From assembly GCA_021160885.1 (NCBI GenBank), contig JAGHBR010000068.1, positions 1 through 19,059 of the forward strand: a stretch of DNA of 19,059 bases, in the 5' to 3' direction. Of the stretch, positions 8,271 to 13,090 are shown one piece after another. This DNA is from Caldisericaceae bacterium (lineage in GTDB: Bacteria; Calditrichota; Calditrichia; Calditrichales; Calditrichaceae). Below the pieces are notes generated by a model. It was not told the origin of the DNA. It searched no databases and saw only the letters and a program-made list of their open reading frames with translations. Made by a program: the position numbers and the translations under genes. Each line of letters opens with the position of its first letter. Positions within the stretch are counted from its first letter, which is position 1.

Positions 8271-9536
8271 ATGAAATTCGTTGCCCGATTTGTTTATCGT
8301 TTTTTAATCATGCCGCTTTTGCTTTTGCTGGCTCATCTGGCAGGAATTTTTAATCAAAAAATCAAGAAAGCTGTTTCTGGTCGGTACCAGGCGATTAGAA
8401 TTTTAAGAAATTTAGAAAACACAAAGCCGATTGTTCTGATTCATGCTTCTTCTTTAGGAGAATTTGAACACGTACGACCTTTGATTTACCGTTTGGGGAA
8501 AAGGTTTAGAATCATCGTTACCTTCTTTTCGCCATCGGGATTTAATCACGCCAAAAAAAGCTGGCCGGATGAGGTTCAGGTCTATTTACCCTTTGATGTC
8601 TTTTTCCTCTGGAAGAAGTTGTTTGCTCAATTAAAACCACGTTTACTAATCATTTCTAAACATGATGTCTGGCCTTCGCAGGTACTGGCAGCTAAAAAGA
8701 ACGGTGTACCGGTCTTTTTGGTTAACGGGTCACTGGCGGAAAAGTCGTCACGGCTAAATCCGTTTTACCGCTTCTTTCTCAAGGAAGCCTACCAGGCTCT
8801 GGACACCGTTTTTACGATTAGTGAAAAAGATGCTGAGCGATTTAAGAAGTATTTCAATCCTCCTGTGGTCAAGGTAATGGGCGACACCAAATTTGACCAG
8901 GCCCTGATTCGCAAAGAACGGGCCATGGGAACGGATTTAATTGAAAGCTCCTGGGTAAATGATTCCGTTTTGGTTTTGGGCAGTATCTGGTCGGAAGATT
9001 TTAGAGCCCTTGAACCAGGTTTGGCGCAATTAATGAAAACCTTTCCTAAATTGAAAATAATTGCTGTACCACATCAACCTTCGGAAATCTTTGTTAAATT
9101 GCTACTTGATTTCTTTAAGCCCTTTGGAGTAACAATTTTTACAAAAAGAGAAAGCCTGTCTGAACAACGAGCAATTGTGGTTGACGTGGTTGGCGTGTTG
9201 GCCGACCTATACAAATACGCCTGCTGGGCTTACGTGGGCGGCAGTTTTAAACAGGGCATTCACAATGTGATGGAGGCAGCGGTTTACGGCATTCCGGTCA
9301 TGTTTGGCCCGGTTCATGAAAATTCCTTTGAAGCGCTTGACCTTGTCAGGCGGCAAGGAGCCTTTGTGATTAAGACAAGCGATGATTTTTTTGAAATCAT
9401 GCAAAAATTGCTAAAAGACCCGCAACTGGCAAAAAACATGGGAGCAAAAACGGAAAGTTACGTTAAAAGCAAAACCGGAACCACAGAGCGATTATTAATA
9501 GAGTGGCAAGAAGTTTTAGGCAAAGAGATTAAATAA
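8271..9536 (+). CDS. waaA: 3-deoxy-D-manno-octulosonic acid (Kdo) transferase
   Basis: This 421-residue GT30 enzyme adds Kdo from CMP-Kdo to the lipid A precursor. Its N-terminal hydrophobic helix (LIMPLLLLLAHLAGIF) anchors it in the inner membrane. Family features are ASLGEFEHVRPL with the presumed catalytic base Glu64, GDTKFDQ (204-210), GSIWSED (237-243), VPHQP (266-270), YVGGSFKQGIHNVMEAAVYGIPVMFGP (321-347) for CMP-Kdo, and full length. One deviation is that the usual E-T/D-x-WPN segment reads ISKHDVWPS (128-136), with a different charge pattern. The ATG is 1 nt after the stop of the GT9 gene, so translation is probably coupled. Whether it adds one or more Kdo residues cannot be read from the sequence. 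Confidence 0.94.
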   Translation: MKFVARFVYRFLIMPLLLLLAHLAGIFNQKIKKAVSGRYQAIRILRNLENTKPIVLIHASSLGEFEHVRPLIYRLGKRFRIIVTFFSPSGFNHAKKSWPDEVQVYLPFDVFFLWKKLFAQLKPRLLIISKHDVWPSQVLAAKKNGVPVFLVNGSLAEKSSRLNPFYRFFLKEAYQALDTVFTISEKDAERFKKYFNPPVVKVMGDTKFDQALIRKERAMGTDLIESSWVNDSVLVLGSIWSEDFRALEPGLAQLMKTFPKLKIIAVPHQPSEIFVKLLLDFFKPFGVTIFTKRESLSEQRAIVVDVVGVLADLYKYACWAYVGGSFKQGIHNVMEAAVYGIPVMFGPVHENSFEALDLVRRQGAFVIKTSDDFFEIMQKLLKDPQLAKNMGAKTESYVKSKTGTTERLLIEWQEVLGKEIK

Positions 9537-9550
9537 GTTTAAAATTAGGA

Positions 9551-9649
9551 TGAAACCTTTGAAAAAATCATTAAGAATGTCATTCCCGCGCAGGCGGGAA
9601 TCTCTAAGTTGACGGGTTTGGAGAATCCCCTATTTTTTCAAGGGTTTCA
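9551..9649. repeat. REP/MITE-like palindromic element with terminal inverted repeats
   Basis: An 18-bp inverted repeat bounds the element: 9551-9568 (TGAAACCTTTGAAAAAAT) and 9632-9649 pair at 17 of 18 positions, and the exception is a T9558/G9642 pair that would be a G-U in RNA. Inside is a GC-rich hairpin, ATTCCCGC (9582-9589), GCAG loop, GCGGGAAT (9594-9601), much like the widespread 'GTCATTCCCGCGCAGGCGGGAATC' bacterial REP sequence. An alternative hairpin, GGGAATCTC (9596-9604) with GAGAATCCC (9621-9629, 8 of 9 pairs), competes for the same bases. The element lies between convergent genes, a common REP site, and is much more GC-rich at its core than its surroundings. It has no coding capacity. 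Confidence 0.6.
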
Positions 9650-9670
9650 GATAAAAAATTGAAATAGTTA

Positions 9671-9692
9671 AACCCATTTTTTAATAGGTTTC
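9671..9692 (-). repeat. Third, degenerate copy of the element's terminal arm
   Basis: Read on the minus strand, 9692-9676 gives GAAACCTATTAAAAAAT. It matches the arm at 9552-9568 (GAAACCTTTGAAAAAAT) at all but two positions and has the same orientation as the right-hand arm at 9649-9632. It lies 21 nt outside the right arm and may be a remnant of an overlapping or nested copy. AT-richness makes part of the match cheap, but the shared GAAACCT and AAAAAAT spacing is unlikely to be pure chance. Confidence 0.4.
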
Positions 9693-9694
9693 GT

Positions 9695-9750
9695 AAAAAA
9701 TCCTCTCTCTTGTTAACTGCTTTATTTGGCAATCAGCTTAAGAGAGAGGA
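9695..9750 (-). terminator. Minus-strand intrinsic terminator for the SpoIID/SPOR/membrane-protein operon
   Basis: A perfect 11-bp stem, TCCTCTCTCTT (9701-9711) and AAGAGAGAGGA (9740-9750), encloses a 28-nt loop that can add a short inner CTG/CAG pairing. On the minus strand the stem is followed directly by TTTTTT (complement of 9700-9695). It lies 19 nt downstream of the minus-strand gene ending at 9769. The plus strand has no comparable U-tract, so it mainly serves the minus operon. The large loop is atypical. Confidence 0.75.
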
Positions 9751-9768
9751 TTAATTACTTTAACCGAA

Positions 9769-10977
9769 TTACTCTACTTCGATTTCCTCCTTTTCATCAG
9801 AATCCGGTTTTTTCCCCTCTTCCCCTTTTTCAGAAAGGTCTTTTGTGTCTTCTTGGCCGGGAGTGCTGTCTTCCTCTTCTTCCTCAATTTCGCTGTCTTT
9901 TCTGGTCAGCAGATTGGTGTCGGTCAACTTTTTATCAAAAATAACATAAGCAATAACCAGGCCGGTGATGCCCACAGCTTCACCATAGCCGATGGTCATG
10001 TAAGCGGCGATTAAAAAAGAAAAGAAAACAATATAAGAAGAGACAGCCGTTGAAAGCGGAATATTTAAAGAAATGGCTTCATAATCTTTTTTCAGGTAAA
10101 AAATACGTGCGCCTTCCTGGCCCAAAAGGTTCACAATCAAGTCGTGAACTTGTCCCAGGGAAATTTGCACCAGTCGCAAAGCATTGTCTAACATCGGCGC
10201 CAGAGAGTGCATTAGAGGCATAAACAGAATAGAGTAAATAATCAATCCAACTTTTAACACAAAAGCAAAGAAGAAAATCCCAAAAACTTCTAGGGCAGCA
10301 ATTGTAATGCCATAAAGAATTAGCCGCCAGGGTTGTCCCCAGGTTAAGTGTAATGATTGAACTGCCGCGCCGAAACCATCTTCTTCGGAGGTGGAGAGAA
10401 TAACCGGGCCAAAAAAGACGGAAACAAACAGACTCAAGGTAAAAAAGACTAACACCATACCGGCAAAGATGTAAGGCAGGGTAGCAAATGAGTTTAACAG
10501 TTCACCAAACCAGGGAATTTTACCGATTAAAGCCATAATGATGGCGCCAATAATGAATGGTAAAATCAAAAACAAAAAGGTAATGTAAATACCAGCAACA
10601 GACACCGCTTTGTTGTTGGTAAATTTGATGGCCTGTTTCCATGTGTAAAAGAGGTTCTCGCGCAGATGCATATAGGCTGCCCGGGAAACAGCAGTGTTCA
10701 TTAGTAATAAAGCATAAGCACTTAAAACAAGCCCAATCCAGTATACAATGTAAGAGTAAAAAGGTAGTGTAAAAGCATAAGCGCAGGGGAAAAGGCCCAT
10801 TTGTTTCCAGACTTCAGCAATGCCATGCCCGCCAATTAAAATGGATAAATAGGTGAAGAAGAGATAAATTACATGCGTTAGCATTAATCCGAGCATGGCC
10901 AGTGAAATTCTCTGTGGGCCAATGGCCATTCGGGGCGCTTTAAAGAGGTCTTTGTAATTGAAATAAAAATTGTCCAT
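9769..10977 (-). CDS. Multi-pass membrane protein with acidic C-terminal tail
   Basis: This 402-residue protein has about seven or eight hydrophobic spans: roughly residues 25-47, 70-95, 124-150, 167-192, 217-250 (perhaps two), 308-328 and 332-348. A roughly 50-residue hydrophilic tail (about 350-402) is very rich in Glu and Asp (IEEEEEDS, KEEIEVE). The middle part (FGPVILSTSEEDGFGAAVQSLHLTWGQPWRLILYG) recalls membrane proteins of the YciC/DUF975 or GDPD-membrane-domain kind, but I cannot assign a family. A GGAGG SD precedes the ATG by 7 nt. It is the last gene of an operon with a SpoIID-type enzyme and a SPOR lipoprotein, separated by 11 nt, so a link to cell-envelope remodelling is possible. 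Function unknown. Confidence 0.8.
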   Translation of the reverse strand: MDNFYFNYKDLFKAPRMAIGPQRISLAMLGLMLTHVIYLFFTYLSILIGGHGIAEVWKQMGLFPCAYAFTLPFYSYIVYWIGLVLSAYALLLMNTAVSRAAYMHLRENLFYTWKQAIKFTNNKAVSVAGIYITFLFLILPFIIGAIIMALIGKIPWFGELLNSFATLPYIFAGMVLVFFTLSLFVSVFFGPVILSTSEEDGFGAAVQSLHLTWGQPWRLILYGITIAALEVFGIFFFAFVLKVGLIIYSILFMPLMHSLAPMLDNALRLVQISLGQVHDLIVNLLGQEGARIFYLKKDYEAISLNIPLSTAVSSYIVFFSFLIAAYMTIGYGEAVGITGLVIAYVIFDKKLTDTNLLTRKDSEIEEEEEDSTPGQEDTKDLSEKGEEGKKPDSDEKEEIEVE

Positions 10978-10988
10978 AACGAACCCTC

Positions 10989-11768
10989 CTAAGGTTTGTG
11001 AACAATCCAGGCATCTGTAAAACCAAGATTTTTGACTTGCTCCAAAACTTCCTCTGCTTTTTCTCGCGTAGCAAATTTTCCAAGCATAATTTTAAATAAT
11101 TGGTTTTGCTCGACAAAATGACACTGATATTCAAAGCGCAAAGAGAGTTGATCCACGATCGTCTGCGCCTTTTCTTTGCTGGAAGTTGCAAAGATCTGAA
11201 TTTGGTAATACTCCAGTAAATCTGAAGCAATTTCTACGTTCTTGTTCTTGCTTCCCGACGAAACAGTTGAAGCGGATGCTTTATCAGCTTTAACGGGCAA
11301 GCGAATTTTAGTTTGCACACACCAGGCGCCGCTAAAGCCCTTTTGTTTCAATGCTTCTCTCAACGAATCTGCTTGCGGCCTGTAAGGGAAGTCGCCAACC
11401 TGAACTTTAAAAAGGTTTTTTTTGTGAATCAGGTAAACGCTGTCCTTTACAATGGGTTTTACTTTTTTCAAAACTGAAAGAGCGTTAAAAGAATCAACGC
11501 TGGCGAAAACTTGCACACGAAAGCCATCAATTTCTTTAAATTTAATGGGAATGCTTTTGGGTAAAAGACGTTTCTTTAAAATCACGGTTTGGTCGCTGGC
11601 ATTTAGCAAACCGTCAATAAAAGGATCAGGCGCATCTTTTTTCTGGTAAAAAAAGACGCTGTCAATATTGCTTTTTTGAGGTTCAGATTTTTTTAGCAAC
11701 GATGGCTGACAGCTAAAGGCCAGGAATAAACAAAACAACAAAATGGTAAACCATTTATTTTGAAACAT
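10989..11768 (-). CDS. Lipoprotein with two SPOR domains (peptidoglycan binding)
   Basis: This 259-residue protein has a type II signal peptide (ILLFCLFLAFSC, lipobox Cys20), with no Asp at +2, so outer-membrane sorting is likely. Two SPOR domains follow. The first is at about 82-154 (GFRVQVFASVDSFNALSVLKK, LFKVQVGDFPYRPQADSLREALKQKGFSGAWCV) and the second at about 187-257 (YYQIQIFATSSKEKAQTIVDQL, LFKIMLGKFATREKAEEVLEQVKNLGFTDAWIV). SPOR domains bind glycan strands that lack stem peptides, typically at division sites. A Ser/Lys-rich linker (about 160-180) joins them. Its ATG overlaps the stop of the SpoIID-family gene by one base (TAATG), and a GGAG lies 8 nt upstream, so the two are translationally coupled. 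I see no catalytic domain. Confidence 0.9.
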   Translation of the reverse strand: MFQNKWFTILLFCLFLAFSCQPSLLKKSEPQKSNIDSVFFYQKKDAPDPFIDGLLNASDQTVILKKRLLPKSIPIKFKEIDGFRVQVFASVDSFNALSVLKKVKPIVKDSVYLIHKKNLFKVQVGDFPYRPQADSLREALKQKGFSGAWCVQTKIRLPVKADKASASTVSSGSKNKNVEIASDLLEYYQIQIFATSSKEKAQTIVDQLSLRFEYQCHFVEQNQLFKIMLGKFATREKAEEVLEQVKNLGFTDAWIVHKP

Positions 11769-13000
11769 TAATACATCTCCTTTAAATAGGTACCCGGGAA
11801 ATATTGGTTAACCAGAATATCATAGTAACGAAAACCCATGGTGGACATATTAAGCGCACCCCATTGGCACAGACCAATCCCATGGCCGTAGCCACCACCG
11901 GTAATCACCAGGGTGGAGTCGTTTTGTAAACTTAATTTAAAAAGCAAACTGGGTAAAGATTTTCCCTCACGATCCGTAAAAAATTTACGAATAGAAAAAT
12001 TGTTCAGAACAACACTGGTGTCGGCATATTCAATTTCCAAAGCTTTAACCCGCCCAGAAGAGGTTCTTTCGAGTACTTTAAGTTTACAAAATAAATCAAG
12101 CGTGTCAGATGAGTTGATGGTGAAAAAAGATTTGCCAAACCGCGCTGCAAAAAGAGAATCTATCTGCTGAAAAGAAAACGTTTTTTGCCAGCGGAAATGT
12201 GGTGAAGGCGCGCAGGTGAATTTATCACCAATTATGTCCTTACGACTGGTCAGGTAAGAGACTCTCTTGCCACTCCAGTAATTGCTAATGTCCTCCAAAA
12301 TTCCGCCGCAGGTAGAATGGTAATAGACCTTGGCCAGTTGCCCATTAAACATTAAGGCCACTCCGCGAGTCGCTTCAACAGCCCTGTCTGCAAGCGAGGT
12401 GCGACGTTCAAGGCTGGCGTAAACCTGGTCGCGCACATCCGCGTAAACGTGGAAGGGTTTGTCCTTGTTCTGTTCCATGCGGCTCAGGGCAAAGGTTCGG
12501 GCACAAATGGCCTGGGCTTTTAAAGCCTCCAGATAGGCGTCCTTATTGGAAGGCATTTCGCCCACTAAAACGGCTTTAAGGTATTCTTCAAGGTCAATTT
12601 GATTGATTAGCAAAATGGATTGTTGATCAGATAGTCTAAAAATTATTTTTCCTTTGTACCATTTATTGCGAAATTTAAAACGCGCTTTGCGAGTATCAAC
12701 AGGCATTAAGTAGGCAACATCTTTTTGATTAAAGGAAAACAGGCGATTGGTATTGTAAAACTTGAATCCCGTTTTGGAAGGCGAAAGGTAAAAATTTTTT
12801 TGTCGCTGCCCCAACTGGTAACGGGCTTCTTCTAACTGAAGTAAATATTTACCGTCAAACAGGATGGAATCAATATTAGAAAATTCAGCCAGCAAAACAT
12901 TTATCTTAGGCGCTTTTGAAACTTTTGGCGGTTTAACGCGTGGTTGACAAGAAAAGATGAATAGAGTAAAGAGCGTGAATAAAAAAATTTTTAGTTTCAA
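11768..13000 (-). CDS. SpoIID/LytB-family lytic transglycosylase lipoprotein
   Basis: This 410-residue protein has a lipoprotein signal (FLFTLFTLFIFSC, Cys18). The N-terminal region (about 30-125) resembles the usual SpoIID lead-in. The catalytic SpoIID domain spans about 130-400: DLEEYLKAVLVGEMP holds the presumed catalytic Glu148, followed by ALKAQAICARTFAL, YHSTCGG (227-233), GDKFTCAPSPHFRW, and the hallmark GGGYGHGIGLCQWGA (368-382). SpoIID enzymes cut glycan strands already stripped of stem peptides. The start is TTG at 13000, close behind a strong AGGAGG (13010-13005); no ATG or GTG would keep the signal peptide. The spacer is short (4 nt), so expression may be limited. The same-substrate SPOR lipoprotein follows in a coupled arrangement. 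This is not a sporulation context; vegetative wall remodelling is more likely. Confidence 0.9.
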   Translation of the reverse strand: MKLKIFLFTLFTLFIFSCQPRVKPPKVSKAPKINVLLAEFSNIDSILFDGKYLLQLEEARYQLGQRQKNFYLSPSKTGFKFYNTNRLFSFNQKDVAYLMPVDTRKARFKFRNKWYKGKIIFRLSDQQSILLINQIDLEEYLKAVLVGEMPSNKDAYLEALKAQAICARTFALSRMEQNKDKPFHVYADVRDQVYASLERRTSLADRAVEATRGVALMFNGQLAKVYYHSTCGGILEDISNYWSGKRVSYLTSRKDIIGDKFTCAPSPHFRWQKTFSFQQIDSLFAARFGKSFFTINSSDTLDLFCKLKVLERTSSGRVKALEIEYADTSVVLNNFSIRKFFTDREGKSLPSLLFKLSLQNDSTLVITGGGYGHGIGLCQWGALNMSTMGFRYYDILVNQYFPGTYLKEMY

Positions 13001-13090
13001 CAGTCCTCCTTAATACATTTAAAATCAACTTTTGGAATTTAAAAAATACTGACATAAGATGAAACAAATAATAAAAATGAGGCGTATTCA
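13001..13090. promoter_or_regulatory. Divergent promoter region between the SpoIID-type gene and the GH13 gene
   Basis: This 90-nt AT-rich spacer separates two divergent starts and must contain promoters for both unless they are read through from elsewhere. It carries the minus-strand AGGAGG SD (13010-13005), the plus-strand GAGG SD (13079-13082) and a clear plus-strand promoter (separate entry). I did not find a convincing minus-strand promoter. Confidence 0.5.
13032..13060 (+). promoter_or_regulatory. Sigma70-like promoter for the multi-module GH13 gene
   Basis: TTGGAA (13032-13037) and TAAGAT (13055-13060) are separated by exactly 17 nt. Transcription would start near 13067, giving a leader of about 24 nt with a GAGG SD (13079-13082) 8 nt before the ATG at 13091. 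The boxes match 4 of 6 and 4 of 6 consensus positions. Confidence 0.5.

Noticed and set aside
9695..9750. A possible plus-strand terminator for waaA
   Set aside because: On the plus strand the stem is followed by TTAATTACTTT, a poor U-tract, while the minus strand has TTTTTT; I therefore assigned it to the minus operon, with at most weak bidirectional action.
9726..9944. 72-residue plus-strand frame opposite the acidic tail of the membrane protein
   Set aside because: Its Phe/Pro/Leu-rich content is the reverse complement of Glu/Lys/Asp-rich coding; no SD and no continuity with a domain.
10940..11230. 96-residue minus-strand frame across the SPOR/membrane-protein junction
   Set aside because: Overlaps two genes with good SDs and known or coherent proteins; Lys/Arg-rich shadow.
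11768..13000. Sporulation locus
   Set aside because: SpoIID-family domains are widespread in non-spore-formers; no other sporulation gene is present and the neighbours are Gram-negative envelope genes.
13011..13090. Minus-strand promoter for the SpoIID-type gene (TTGTTT with a TTTTAA box)
   Set aside because: Spacing is possible, but the -10 box is poor and the sequence is AT-rich; not better than chance.
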